Source: CAWBRT01 sp963696525 (GTDB taxonomy: Bacteria; Acidobacteriota; Terriglobia; Terriglobales; Acidobacteriaceae). Taken from it: 64,000 bases of DNA. Below, one piece after another: positions 1-8,837 of the stretch (position 1 is the first letter of the stretch; each line of letters starts with the position of its first letter). The stretch covers positions 310,001 to 374,000 of the forward strand of contig CAVOKO010000012.1 of the NCBI GenBank assembly GCA_963696525.1. Direction: 5' to 3'. Both the position numbers and the translations under genes were made by a program. A model generated the notes under the pieces. It had not been told where the DNA came from. It saw only the letters and a list, made by a program, of their open reading frames with translations, and ran no database searches.

Positions 1-882
1 GCCTGTGCCGCTCTGCTGGAGCTCAATGCCAAGCAAACCACCTATGCCCTCGGCTTGGCCGGCAGCTTTACCTCCGGCACGCAGGAGTGGAGCACTGAAG
101 GTTCCTGGCAGAAGCCGCTCCAGGCCGGTCACCCCGCCATGTTCGGCGTTCTCTGCGCCCTGTTGGCGCAGAAGAACTTCATCGGCGCACGTACGGTGTT
201 TGAAGGCCCGAACGGCTTCATCCGCGCGCACTCGTTCAAGGATATCTTCGACTACGGCCGCATCACCAAGCAGTTGGGCAAGAAGTGGGAGATGATGGAC
301 ACCAGCATCAAGGTGCATGCCTGTTGCCGTTTCTCCGGTCCAGTAGCTGATTGCGCCCTCGACCTTTATCGCCAGGGCGTTCGCTCCAAGAACGTAAAGA
401 GCATCGTGGCCAAAGTGTGCGACTTCTCCATCCGCACGCTGTGCACTCCGCCGGAACCGAAGTACCGGCCGGTCACGCACGTCGACGCGCAGTTCAGCAT
501 TCCATGGGCAATCGCGGTTGCGATCTGCAAGAACCGCACCGGCCCGGAGGAGTTTATGGGAAGCGCGCTGCAAGATCCCGAAACCCTCGAGCTTGCCAGC
601 AAAGTTACATGGGAAGTGGATCCGGAAGCGGAAGCCGTGTATCCGGAGAGGTATCCGGTTACGCTGGTCGCTACGCTGAAGGATGGCAAGCAGGTGACTG
701 CGCACGTCGATTATCCGAAGGGCGATCCTGAGAACCCAGTAACCCTGCAGGACATCCTCGATAAGTTCAATTATCTGACGGAAAAGTATTTCGACAAGGT
801 CCACCGGGACACTATCGTGGATAAGGTAAAGAAGCTTGATCAGATGGCGAACGTGGCCGAGCTCGGTCAGCTGCTCTGCTAA
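1..882 (+). CDS. MmgE/PrpD family protein, C-terminal part (5' end outside window)
   Basis: The frame is open from base 1 to the TAA at 880-882, giving about 293 residues of a protein normally 450-480 long, so roughly the first third is missing. The segment GLAGSFTSGTQEW followed by LQAGHPAMFG is the conserved core of the MmgE/PrpD fold, and IKVHACCRF corresponds to the K-x-x-x-C-C region. Known members are 2-methylcitrate dehydratase, cis-aconitate decarboxylase and iminodisuccinate epimerase, so the exact reaction cannot be named. The next gene, an aconitase-superfamily large subunit, starts 112 bp downstream on the same strand. This suggests the two act on related tricarboxylate or branched dicarboxylate substrates in the cytoplasm. 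Confidence 0.88.
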   Translation, partial: ACAALLELNAKQTTYALGLAGSFTSGTQEWSTEGSWQKPLQAGHPAMFGVLCALLAQKNFIGARTVFEGPNGFIRAHSFKDIFDYGRITKQLGKKWEMMDTSIKVHACCRFSGPVADCALDLYRQGVRSKNVKSIVAKVCDFSIRTLCTPPEPKYRPVTHVDAQFSIPWAIAVAICKNRTGPEEFMGSALQDPETLELASKVTWEVDPEAEAVYPERYPVTLVATLKDGKQVTAHVDYPKGDPENPVTLQDILDKFNYLTEKYFDKVHRDTIVDKVKKLDQMANVAELGQLLC

Positions 883-994
883 CCCAAGCAGCCGGCGCGC
901 CATAATCCCAGCACCAAAACGAAGCAAGGGCTCGGCAGAAGATTGCCGGGCCCGCGTATTTCAAGGGCACAATCTGTTTCCGGAGGAGTCGAAC

Positions 995-2200
995 GTGAAC
1001 GAAATTGAGCGATACTTGGCGGCAGCCGCTGGCCGGTCGGCGGTGAGCGTCGGCGAAGACATTACGGTAGCAGTTGACCTGCTTATGGCGCACGACGTCA
1101 GCGCTCCTCTTGCCCTCGAACAGTTCGCCGAGATCGGGGCAGCGCGGGTCTTCGATCCGTCGAAGGTCGTCTTGATCCTGGACCATAATTACCCCGCGCC
1201 TAATGTGGAAGCGCGCACCGCGCACCGCGCCATGCGCGAATTCGCTCGTCGCTTCAACCTCCGCACCTTTGAAAAAAGCGAAGGTGTCTGTCATCAGTTG
1301 CTGGGCGAAGACCTGCGTCTGCCGCGTGGCAAGGTGCTGGCGGGAGCCGACTCCCATACTTGCACCGCTGGCGCTTATGGCGCGCTCGCCTTGGCTATCG
1401 GTTCCACCGAGTTTGCCGCCGCCATGGCCACCGGCACGCTCGGTATTGAAGTGCCACCCGTCGTCACCATCCATCTGGAAGGCAAGCTCTCCGCCGGAGT
1501 GTTCGCCAAGGATGTAGCGCTGCACCTGCTCGGCGCCTTTGGTGTGTCTTCCTACACCGACCGTGCCATTGTTTTCTGCGGCGGCTGGGCCAGGCGTGCT
1601 TCGCTGGCCGAGCGCATGACGGTCAGCAATCTGGGCAGTGAAATGGGTGCCATGCTCAGCTACTTCTCCGACGAAGCCGATCCCGGACCGGTCGTTGCTA
1701 CGCACCTCATCGACGTCTCGGCCATCGTGCCGCTCATGGCCTGCCCGCCTTCTCCGGCGAACGTGCGACCTATTTGCGAGTTGGTAGGCACGCCCGTCAC
1801 CCAGGTCATCATCGGCTCCTGCACCAATGGCCGGCTTGAGGATATGCGCGAGGCCGCCGCGGTCTTCCGCAAAGTTCCCGTTCACCCGGACGTGAACTGC
1901 ATCGTGCTGCCGGCGTCCCGCACCGTTGTAGACGGCATGGAAAGGGAAGGCCTGTCCCGCATCTTCCGTCAAGCCGGGGCAGTCGTCACCAATCCCGGGT
2001 GCGGGCCGTGTTTCGGCGGACATTTAGGCATGGCCGCCGCCGATGACTCCGTTATCGCCACCACCAACCGCAATTTCGTTGGTCGCATGGGTGCCAAGAC
2101 GGCCAAAATTTACCTGGCTTCGTCTCGTTCTGCGGCTGAAGCCGCCGCCGCCGCGTCCATCGTGCTGCCGGGCACAATGGCACCCCTGGGAGGCAACTAG
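995..2200 (+). CDS. Aconitase-superfamily hydro-lyase, large subunit (LeuC/HacA type)
   Basis: This 401-residue protein is the iron-sulfur subunit of a two-subunit isopropylmalate isomerase/homoaconitase-type enzyme. The [4Fe-4S] ligands are visible as IGSCTNG and NPGCGPCFG, and the family motif ADSHTCTAGAYGALA is present. The frame stays open further upstream, but GTG at 995 is chosen because GGAGGAG (982-988) lies 6 bp before it and family homology begins there. The stop codon lies 1 bp before the ATG of the small subunit. Its position between MmgE/PrpD genes, rather than beside leuA/leuB, argues for a catabolic isomerase or hydratase of a citrate-like acid and not leucine synthesis. That role is inferred. 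Confidence 0.9.
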   Translation: MNEIERYLAAAAGRSAVSVGEDITVAVDLLMAHDVSAPLALEQFAEIGAARVFDPSKVVLILDHNYPAPNVEARTAHRAMREFARRFNLRTFEKSEGVCHQLLGEDLRLPRGKVLAGADSHTCTAGAYGALALAIGSTEFAAAMATGTLGIEVPPVVTIHLEGKLSAGVFAKDVALHLLGAFGVSSYTDRAIVFCGGWARRASLAERMTVSNLGSEMGAMLSYFSDEADPGPVVATHLIDVSAIVPLMACPPSPANVRPICELVGTPVTQVIIGSCTNGRLEDMREAAAVFRKVPVHPDVNCIVLPASRTVVDGMEREGLSRIFRQAGAVVTNPGCGPCFGGHLGMAAADDSVIATTNRNFVGRMGAKTAKIYLASSRSAAEAAAAASIVLPGTMAPLGGN

Positions 2201-2201
2201 C

Positions 2202-2708
2202 ATGAGCGATCTGATCTTCACCGGTCGCATCTGGCGCTTCGGCGATAACGTCGACACCGACCAGATCTGTCCCGGATACGCGCTCTCCTACCCGCGCGCC
2301 AAGCTCAAAGATCACGTTCTCAAGAGCAGCTCCCGCAGCGACATCGCGGCGCAACTCAAGCCGGGCGACATCCTCGTCGCCGGCAGCAACTTCGGCTGCG
2401 GTTCCAGTCGCGAGCAGGCTCCGCTCGCCCTAAAAGACTCTGGCATCGCGCTGGTCGTTGCCCGCTCCTTCGGACGCATCTTTCGCCGCAACGCGGTGAG
2501 CATTGGCTTAGCGGTGTTGCAGGCGGATGTGGATCGTGAACTCAACGACGGCGACGTGATCACCGCCGATATCCGAATCGGCAAAGTTACGTTGCCCGGC
2601 GGGCGAGTCGTGCAGGGCCATGTGCCGGGAGAGAACGTCATCGCCACTCTTGCCGCCGGCGGGCTCATCAACAGAGTCCGCAAGGAGCTTGCGGAACAGC
2701 GCCAGTAG
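2202..2708 (+). CDS. Aconitase-superfamily hydro-lyase, small subunit (LeuD type)
   Basis: A 168-residue swivel-domain subunit. It shows the family signatures FGDNVDTDQI near the N-terminus, then GSNFGCGSSREQAP, then ARSFGRIFRRNAVSIGL. The GCGSSREQ loop contributes substrate-binding Ser/Arg residues to the active site formed with the large subunit. It starts 1 bp after the large subunit stop (TAG C ATG), so translational coupling is likely. Length is typical for the archaeal/HacB-like form (about 165 residues) rather than the roughly 200-residue enterobacterial LeuD. Substrate is not determined by sequence; see the large subunit. Confidence 0.92.
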   Translation: MSDLIFTGRIWRFGDNVDTDQICPGYALSYPRAKLKDHVLKSSSRSDIAAQLKPGDILVAGSNFGCGSSREQAPLALKDSGIALVVARSFGRIFRRNAVSIGLAVLQADVDRELNDGDVITADIRIGKVTLPGGRVVQGHVPGENVIATLAAGGLINRVRKELAEQRQ

Positions 2709-2759
2709 GATTCGTGAGGACGCTTCCGAGACAGTGTCCCAATATCTCTTGAACATCTG

Positions 2760-2783
2760 TTCTTAGCCGTCACCTGCTAAGAA
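2760..2783 (+). promoter_or_regulatory. Inverted repeat downstream of the hydro-lyase genes
   Basis: TTCTTAGC and GCTAAGAA form a perfect 8-bp inverted repeat around an 8-base loop, about 50 bp after the small-subunit stop. It is followed by ATTTCTTG, not a T-run, so it is either a weak terminator or an RNA-processing hairpin. A short dyad GAACA-TC-TGTTC overlaps its left edge. Confidence 0.4.
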
Positions 2784-2825
2784 ATTTCTTGAACAATATA
2801 TGGTCTACGCCCTGACTGCGAGTCG

Positions 2826-2858
2826 CTGTGCTGAATGTCTTTTTTACACTCAGCACAG
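2826..2858 (+). promoter_or_regulatory. Hairpin with T-rich loop upstream of MmgE/PrpD gene
   Basis: CTGTGCTGA pairs perfectly with TCAGCACAG across a 15-base loop containing TTTTTT. It lies 88 bp before the ATG at 2946. The stem is symmetrical enough to be either an RNA hairpin or an operator dyad; the sequence alone does not decide. Between 2709 and 2945 nothing else is seen. Confidence 0.4.
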
Positions 2859-2945
2859 GACGTGCGCTTCTCGATTGTAGGATCTCAATCTCTGGGCTGT
2901 TGCTGTGAGTATTCGTCCTAATCTAAAGCCAGCGGAAAGGAAAAA

Positions 2946-4343
2946 ATGATGGAGGTCACGCGGGAATTGGCCAAATACCTCGTCTCAAGCAGCCTCGCGG
3001 ACGTTCCCGAGGCGGTACGGCACGAGGGGCGCAGGAGCATTTTGAACTACTTCGGATGTGCGATTGGCGGGAGCCGGCATGAGGCTGTGGAGATTGCGGT
3101 ACGTGTTCTTGCCCCCTTCTCAGGCCCGCCGACATCAGAGGTCCTGGGCCGGAGCGAGCGGGTGGACCCACTCCAGGCCTCGTTCCTAAATGGCATCAGC
3201 TCGCACATCTTAGACTACGACGACACGACTCCTAAGAACTACAACCACCCGAGTTCGCCAATGGCCTCGGCACTCTGCGCCTACGCTGCCATGACCCCGG
3301 TAACCGGACCGGACTTCTTGCATGCCTTCATCCTCGGCTTCGAAGCGCAAACCCGCATTGCGAACTCCGTCTATCCGTCCCATTACGATATAGGCTGGCA
3401 TACGACCGGCACAGCCGGCGTCTTCGGAGCCGCGGTCGGCGTCGGCACGCTGCTGAAACTCGATCTGCAGCAGATGATCTGGGCCATCGGATTGGCGGCG
3501 ACCCAAGCCGCCGGTCTACGCGAGATGTTCGGTTCCATGGGAAAGGCATTCCACCCGGGGCGCTCGGCCCAAAGTGGGTACCTGGCGGCTATGCTGGCGA
3601 AAGGCGGTTTCACCAGCGGCGCCTACAGCCTTGAGGGCCCGCGGGGCTATGCCGCCGTGCAGTCCAGGGCTTACGATCTGGATAAGATCACGAGCAAACT
3701 TGGCATCGAGTTCGAGCTGCCCTGCAACACCTACAAGCCTTTTCCCTGCGGCATCGTTATCCATCCGACCATCGACGGCTGCATCCAGCTCCGCAAGGAG
3801 CACAACTTCACCGCGGCCGCCATTGCGTCAGTCCGGCTGCGGGTGGCGCCGCTCGTCCTGGATCTCTGCAACAAAAAGAAGATCACGCTTGGGTTGGAGG
3901 GCAAGTTCTCGGTCTACCATGCCGCCGCCATTGGATTGGTGCGGGGACGAGGCAGCATCGCCGAATTCACAGATGAAACGGTAAACCACCCCGATGTCCG
4001 CCGGGTGCGCGAGCTGGTTGAGGCGATCGGCGACCCAGCTATCGCCGAGGATGCAGCGGCGATCGAAGTTGTCCTGACAGACGGCCGTCGGCTTGAAAAG
4101 TGGGTGGAGCATGCCATTGGTAATGTGGCGTGCCCCATGAGCGACCTCGAGTTGGAGGAGAAGTTCCGGGATCAGGCATCCATCGTCATGCCGCTGGCAC
4201 AAGTGAACGACATCATCGGTATGTGCTGGAAGATCGACGAGCTAGAGGATTGCCAAAGGCTAATTCGGCGCTGCCATGTGGGTGAAGCGAATCATGCGGA
4301 CCGCCCGATGAGAAAAGTTGAGAAAGCATCCGGCGCAAGCTAA
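2946..4343 (+). CDS. MmgE/PrpD family protein
   Basis: A full-length (465 residues) cytoplasmic MmgE/PrpD protein. The family landmarks are ordered as expected: ILDYDDTTPKNYNHPSSP near residues 90-105 (the active-site region rich in Asp/His), GWHTTGTAGVFGAA around 150, KAFHPGRSAQSG around 200, and YKPFPCGIVIHPTIDG around 265. The last is the K-P-x-x-C-G-I-V-x-H-P motif. Members dehydrate, decarboxylate or epimerise citrate-like acids. ATG 2946 is followed at once by ATG 2949; the GGAAAGG 5 bp upstream supports either. It begins its own block after two hairpins and is followed by a transporter gene. Confidence 0.92.
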   Translation: MMEVTRELAKYLVSSSLADVPEAVRHEGRRSILNYFGCAIGGSRHEAVEIAVRVLAPFSGPPTSEVLGRSERVDPLQASFLNGISSHILDYDDTTPKNYNHPSSPMASALCAYAAMTPVTGPDFLHAFILGFEAQTRIANSVYPSHYDIGWHTTGTAGVFGAAVGVGTLLKLDLQQMIWAIGLAATQAAGLREMFGSMGKAFHPGRSAQSGYLAAMLAKGGFTSGAYSLEGPRGYAAVQSRAYDLDKITSKLGIEFELPCNTYKPFPCGIVIHPTIDGCIQLRKEHNFTAAAIASVRLRVAPLVLDLCNKKKITLGLEGKFSVYHAAAIGLVRGRGSIAEFTDETVNHPDVRRVRELVEAIGDPAIAEDAAAIEVVLTDGRRLEKWVEHAIGNVACPMSDLELEEKFRDQASIVMPLAQVNDIIGMCWKIDELEDCQRLIRRCHVGEANHADRPMRKVEKASGAS

Positions 4344-4532
4344 GGCATTGGCCGGAACCGCAACCGAGAAGCTTGCCTCGGAGAGACACTAACTACTTGC
4401 ACTTGGCAGCTATTGATACCGGCGCAGCCTGGTTGGCAATCTTATAGCGCGAAGTAAGAACACGGATTGCGTAGCTATGAACGCCGGAAGGTCGACATCG
4501 AACGCGACCTACAACAATAAAGAGGAACTACC

Positions 4533-5816
4533 ATGACAGCACTGAGCGGATTCAAGTGGAAGGGGCGCCATACGGTACTGCTGATTCTGTATATCACTTG
4601 GCTTGTCTCGTATCTGGACCGCATGGTTATTTCGACTGCAATTCCGTATATTGCAAAAGACTTCAAACTGTCTCCAGTGGCCATGGGTGCGGTAATGAGT
4701 GCCTTTTTTGTAGGCTATTCCGCCTTCCAGATTCCCGGTGGGATGTTGGTCGACCGGCTTGGCGCACGCAAAATAATGCTTTGGGGACTTGGCTGGTGGA
4801 CTACGTTCACTGCATTGACCGGTGCGGTGAATTCTCTGGCCCCGATGATTTGGGTTCGAGCTCTGTTCGGAGCTGGTGAAGGAGTAGGCGCTGCTTCAAC
4901 TTATCGAGTCATTGCCAACTGGTTCCCGCCAAAGGAAAGAGGGACCGCGACGGCTATCATGCTGTCGTCGAACTCTTTGGGTCCGGCACTGGCTCCCATT
5001 ATAGGTGCAATACTGATTACGATGTGGGGCTGGAGATCTGCATTTTATGTTCTATCCGCTCTCGGGTTCATCGTGATGGCGATGATTTGGTTCGGGCTGC
5101 AGGAAAATCCGGCGAATAAGAAAGGCATAACTGCGGAGGAACTGGATGAGCTCAAGGAGGAAGTCTCCGCAAAATCCACAGCGGAAGCAAAGTACAGCTT
5201 TTGGCAGGTGTTCCAGGTTCCCGTGGTTTGGCAATCCTGTGTCATCATGTTTTTGTACGACATTACGGTTTGGGGGTTTCGGACTTGGCTCCCCACTTAT
5301 CTCATCAGGAGTCGCGGCCTTGGACTCATGAAGATGGGCCTATCTGTGTCGCTTCCATTTTTTGCCGGCGCAGCCGGTTACATGCTGGGCGGCTGGGTAT
5401 CGGATAATTATTTTCAAAAAAGACGCAAGATTCCTCTGGTTGTGACCCAGTGGATGGGTGCCATTTGCCTTTACTTTACTTACACGGCCCAGTCGCCCAA
5501 CCAGTGTGTGGTCTGGATGACGATTTCTGGATTTTTCCTTTTTGGGGGCATGGGCACCTTTTGGGCCTTACCGATGAGTGCAGTCTCAAAAACAATTACC
5601 GGCCGTGCCATGGCTGTTGTTAACACAGGCGGGCAGATCGCGGGAGCGATTTCCCCGTTATTAATCGGGTTTCTTGTGCAAATAACGGGCGGTGGGTTTA
5701 ACGCAACATTCAGGTTTATGATTGCTGGTACATTGGTGTCTTCACTGTTTGCATTGCTTGTGAAAAGCAAGCGGGAGGAACACGAAACGGAGATGGCAGC
5801 GAGTGCAGGCTCATAA
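4533..5816 (+). CDS. MFS transporter, anion:cation symporter-like
   Basis: A 427-residue inner-membrane protein with about 12 hydrophobic segments. The N-terminal SYLDRMVISTAIPYIAKDF and the loop 2-3 motif GGMLVDRLGARK are the hallmarks of the major facilitator superfamily. The first resembles the (V/L)xYxDRxxxS start of the organic anion:cation symporter family, which imports glucarate, galactonate, phthalate and tartrate. AAAGAGGAACTACC precedes the ATG. Its position between two MmgE/PrpD genes and before an aldo/keto reductase suggests uptake of the acid that this cluster degrades. Base composition is more A/T-rich than the preceding hydro-lyase genes, which may reflect separate acquisition. 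Confidence 0.9.
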   Translation: MTALSGFKWKGRHTVLLILYITWLVSYLDRMVISTAIPYIAKDFKLSPVAMGAVMSAFFVGYSAFQIPGGMLVDRLGARKIMLWGLGWWTTFTALTGAVNSLAPMIWVRALFGAGEGVGAASTYRVIANWFPPKERGTATAIMLSSNSLGPALAPIIGAILITMWGWRSAFYVLSALGFIVMAMIWFGLQENPANKKGITAEELDELKEEVSAKSTAEAKYSFWQVFQVPVVWQSCVIMFLYDITVWGFRTWLPTYLIRSRGLGLMKMGLSVSLPFFAGAAGYMLGGWVSDNYFQKRRKIPLVVTQWMGAICLYFTYTAQSPNQCVVWMTISGFFLFGGMGTFWALPMSAVSKTITGRAMAVVNTGGQIAGAISPLLIGFLVQITGGGFNATFRFMIAGTLVSSLFALLVKSKREEHETEMAASAGS

Positions 5817-5862
5817 TACCGCAGGAATTTCGCGCTCATCATAATGAAAGTATTCATCGCCC

Positions 5863-5890
5863 CGACCGGTCGAGTCGGCTGGAACCGACT
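5863..5890 (+). promoter_or_regulatory. Two adjacent dyads between transporter and reductase
   Basis: CGACCGGTCG (5863-5872) is a perfect 10-bp palindrome. It is followed directly by AGTCGG-CTGGAA-CCGACT (5873-5890), a 6-bp stem. The pair could be a transcription terminator without a U-tract or an operator for the next gene, 120 bp downstream. Confidence 0.3.
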
Positions 5891-6012
5891 GTTGCCGACA
5901 TAATATCGCTGCAGATTGTGCAGCCTTACAACGCCGTGACCCACGGAGAAAGTCTCTCGGCTCTCTCCGGCGTTCAAACATAAGTTTATCGAAGACGAGG
6001 GAAAGAATAGTT

Positions 6013-6981
6013 ATGGACTACCGTCAACTGAATCGTACTGACCTTCGTGTTTCCAGGCTCTGTTTTGGCACGATGACCTTTGGCAAACCAGTAGATCAAA
6101 CCTGCGCCGCACGCATGATTGACCGATGCATCGAAGCTGGAATTAATTTCGTTGATACTGCAAACGCCTACCAGCATGGCAATGCGGAAAGCATTCTGGG
6201 AAATGCGCTCCGCGGCAAGCGTAAGGAACTGGTGCTGGCTACTAAGGTTCATCACAAAATGGGTGACGGACCTGACGGCGCCGGACTCTCGAAACGCGCA
6301 ATTTTTCGCGCGGTTGAAGATAGCCTTGGGCGCCTGCAGACGGATTACATCGACATCTACTACTTACACGAGCCGGATTACGACGTTCCGATGGAAGAGA
6401 CCATGGATGCGATGAATGCTCTTGTAAGCCAAGGGAAGATCCGTTACATAGCGAGTTCAAACCATGCTAGTTGGCAGGTCTGCGAATTACACTGGATTGC
6501 CGACAGAAAGAAATATCCGGGACCGTCGATCGCCCAGCCTATGTACAACTTGATTGCACGTGGTATCGAGCAGGAGTTTATGCCGATGGCAAAGAAACTA
6601 GGCGTTTCCACGGTTGTGTACAATCCACTCGCCGGCGGGTTGTTAACCGGCAAGCATAAGCCCGAAGCGATCTCCCCCGGCACTCGTTTTGACGCAAACT
6701 CCACGTATCAGGATCGCTATTGGAAGCCGCAAGATTTCAAAGCGGTGGAGCAGTTGAAAAAAATAGCTGCAAATGAAGGCCGTTCTCTCGTCAGCCTTTC
6801 TTTGAATTGGCTTCTGCATCACACTAGCGCCGATTGCATGATCCTGGGTGCTTCGCGTATGGAGCAGTTGGAGGAGAATCTCAAAGCGTGCAGTGAGGGA
6901 CCGCTTGCCAAGACAAGCGTCGAGGCTTGTGATGCGGTGTGGAACGAATTTCGGGGGCCAAGCCCGATTTATAACCGGTGA
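6013..6981 (+). CDS. Aldo/keto reductase
   Basis: A 322-residue NADPH-dependent TIM-barrel oxidoreductase. The catalytic tetrad is visible: Asp48 and Tyr53 in FVDTANAYQHG, Lys78 in LATKVHH, and His119 in YYLHEPD. The fold start CFGTMTFGKP and the C-terminal NLKACSEGPL resemble the Kv-beta/YajO-like AKR subgroup that reduces aldehydes and ketones. GAGGGAAAG lies 8 bp before the ATG. It probably converts a carbonyl intermediate in the surrounding acid-degradation cluster, but no substrate can be read from the sequence. Confidence 0.9.
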   Translation: MDYRQLNRTDLRVSRLCFGTMTFGKPVDQTCAARMIDRCIEAGINFVDTANAYQHGNAESILGNALRGKRKELVLATKVHHKMGDGPDGAGLSKRAIFRAVEDSLGRLQTDYIDIYYLHEPDYDVPMEETMDAMNALVSQGKIRYIASSNHASWQVCELHWIADRKKYPGPSIAQPMYNLIARGIEQEFMPMAKKLGVSTVVYNPLAGGLLTGKHKPEAISPGTRFDANSTYQDRYWKPQDFKAVEQLKKIAANEGRSLVSLSLNWLLHHTSADCMILGASRMEQLEENLKACSEGPLAKTSVEACDAVWNEFRGPSPIYNR

Positions 6982-7108
6982 AACAATATTTTACTGGATC
7001 TTGTTGCTCGCGCGGTTCGTGTTCGCAATCAGCAACATCAACTTGTAGCGGTCGGTGGCAGCGCACCGGCCGTGAAGTCGATAACACCGAACAGATAGGC
7101 TGACCAAA

Positions 7109-7151
7109 TAGCCACTGAAGTCGCGGGTTACGGCCTGCGAATCAGTGGCTA
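7109..7151 (+). promoter_or_regulatory. 10-bp inverted repeat upstream of third MmgE/PrpD gene
   Basis: TAGCCACTGA pairs perfectly with TCAGTGGCTA across a 23-base spacer, 120 bp before the ATG at 7272. There is no U-tract on either side. Long spacing suits a DNA operator or a long-loop RNA hairpin. The rest of 6982-7271 shows nothing else. Confidence 0.35.
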
Positions 7152-7271
7152 ATAAACTGTTTGTAAGGTGGGTGTGACTGGTTCCTGATAATAAGTCTGT
7201 GTTGCCTGCCCGTTACGAGCTCACTCTGATGGCTGAATACGGGCAACAGCAGATGACTGGAGAAACCACGA

Positions 7272-8609
7272 ATGGTTACTAAAACGCTGGCCGCCAACAT
7301 TGTCGACTGCCAGCTTGATGCATTGCCTGTCGAAGTAATCCACGAAGCGAAGAAGTGTTTCCTAAACTGGTTAGCCAATGCTGTCGCCGCACACGAGCAC
7401 CCCTCGATGGGCATGATGCTGAACGTGGCCAAGCAGATGGCAAGCGCCCCGCAAGCGACTGTCCTCGGGACTGCGATCCGGACAGACGTTCAATTCGCGT
7501 CGATCTTAAACGGTATGTCGTCGAGCATGTTCGATTTCGATGACACATTTCTCGACACGATTCTGCACCCCAGCGCCCCTGTTTACCCGGCACTTGTAGC
7601 TTGGGGTGAGCACAAGCAACTGCCGGGAAAAGTATTGCTGCAAGCGTTTGTGATCGGCGTCGAGATCGAAGAACGCTTAGCGCGTTTCCTTGGTCGTAAG
7701 GGCCATTACGAGAAGGGCTGGCATGTCACGGGGACCGCGGGAACGTTTGGGGCGGCGGCCGCTATGGGAAAGGTCCTCGCTCTTTCAAGAGAACAGATGC
7801 TCTACGCGCTCGGCATTGCCAGCACACAAGCCGCCGGCGTGAGAACAATGTTTGGCAGTTACGCGAAGCCCATTCATGCGGGGAAGGCAGCCTCGAATGG
7901 GATGCTCTCGGCGCTATTGGCGAGAGAGGGCATGACCAGTTCCCTGGAACCGCTGGAGGCGGCAAAAGGCTATGGAGCCTTGGCGTCAGACTCATACGAC
8001 ACAAGCATGCTATCGGCGCCGTGGGGCAAAGAGTGGTTGATCATGAAGAACAGCTATAAGCCCTATGCTTGCGGCATCGTAGCTCACCCTGCGATCGATG
8101 CTGCTGTGAGATTGCGATGCCGGGGGGTTAGTGCGGCTGACGTACGCTCGATATCGATCGAAGTGCACCCACTGGCCCTGGAACTGACTGGGAAGCCTGA
8201 ACCTACGGACACCCTGGAAGCCATTTTCAGCGTGTATCACGGCGTGGCAGTCGGCATCCTGGAAGGAAAGGCTGGGCAATGGCAATACACGACCGAAAGA
8301 GTTTGCGACAAAGATGTCGTCGCCATGCGTGGGAAGATTAAGGCGACGGCCACAAGTCGAATAGGGGTAGACCAGGCGTTACTGCGTGCCGAGCTGAATA
8401 ATGGCGACACACTCGAGATTGTCGTCGATTCTGTACACGGAAGTCTGCAAAACCCACTTTCGGATAAAGACCTGGAAGATAAGTTCAAGGACCTGACCTC
8501 CCCATATCTTTCCCGGTCAAAGCAGGGCAGGATCTGCGGTCTGGCATGGGGACTAGATCAACAGCCGTCGGTTCAACTAATCGTCGATCTCTGCAAGTCC
8601 GATAATTAG
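7272..8609 (+). CDS. MmgE/PrpD family protein
   Basis: The third family member in the window (445 residues). It has MFDFDDTFLDTILHPSAP in the active-site region, GWHVTGTAGTFGAAAAMG, KPIHAGKAASNG and YKPYACGIVAHPAIDA, in the same order as the paralogue at 2946-4343. The two are clearly diverged, so this is not a recent duplication and the copies probably act on different isomers or steps. CTGGAGAAACC precedes the ATG. It ends convergently with phnA, 228 bp away. The function could be dehydratase, decarboxylase or epimerase on a citrate-like acid. Confidence 0.92.
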   Translation: MVTKTLAANIVDCQLDALPVEVIHEAKKCFLNWLANAVAAHEHPSMGMMLNVAKQMASAPQATVLGTAIRTDVQFASILNGMSSSMFDFDDTFLDTILHPSAPVYPALVAWGEHKQLPGKVLLQAFVIGVEIEERLARFLGRKGHYEKGWHVTGTAGTFGAAAAMGKVLALSREQMLYALGIASTQAAGVRTMFGSYAKPIHAGKAASNGMLSALLAREGMTSSLEPLEAAKGYGALASDSYDTSMLSAPWGKEWLIMKNSYKPYACGIVAHPAIDAAVRLRCRGVSAADVRSISIEVHPLALELTGKPEPTDTLEAIFSVYHGVAVGILEGKAGQWQYTTERVCDKDVVAMRGKIKATATSRIGVDQALLRAELNNGDTLEIVVDSVHGSLQNPLSDKDLEDKFKDLTSPYLSRSKQGRICGLAWGLDQQPSVQLIVDLCKSDN

Positions 8610-8837
8610 AGCGTGTGACGGGCTTCGAGATCCCGGAGATCGATGTCATTCTCGGCGAGGCCGCGGTTAAAATGATCACCTCTATGAGACAACCTGGGTA
8701 ATGGGACAAATGTGTATGCGCCCGCTTTTTGTAATCACTTCGACAGCAACGTTGGGTCGCTTGCGCGAACGTCGACCATGATAAGCGTCCAACACATCCG
8801 AGAATTTCGGGTAGACCGCAAAGGCTAACGTTTTGCC

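Noticed and set aside
812..2023. Long minus-strand frame of 403 codons opposite the hydro-lyase large subunit
   Set aside because: It is antisense to a gene with clear iron-sulfur motifs, has no family features, and is a by-product of GC-rich codon structure.
995..2708. Leucine biosynthesis leuCD
   Set aside because: Motifs fit the superfamily, but no leuA or leuB lies nearby and the genes are embedded among MmgE/PrpD catabolic genes, so a specific leucine role was not assigned.
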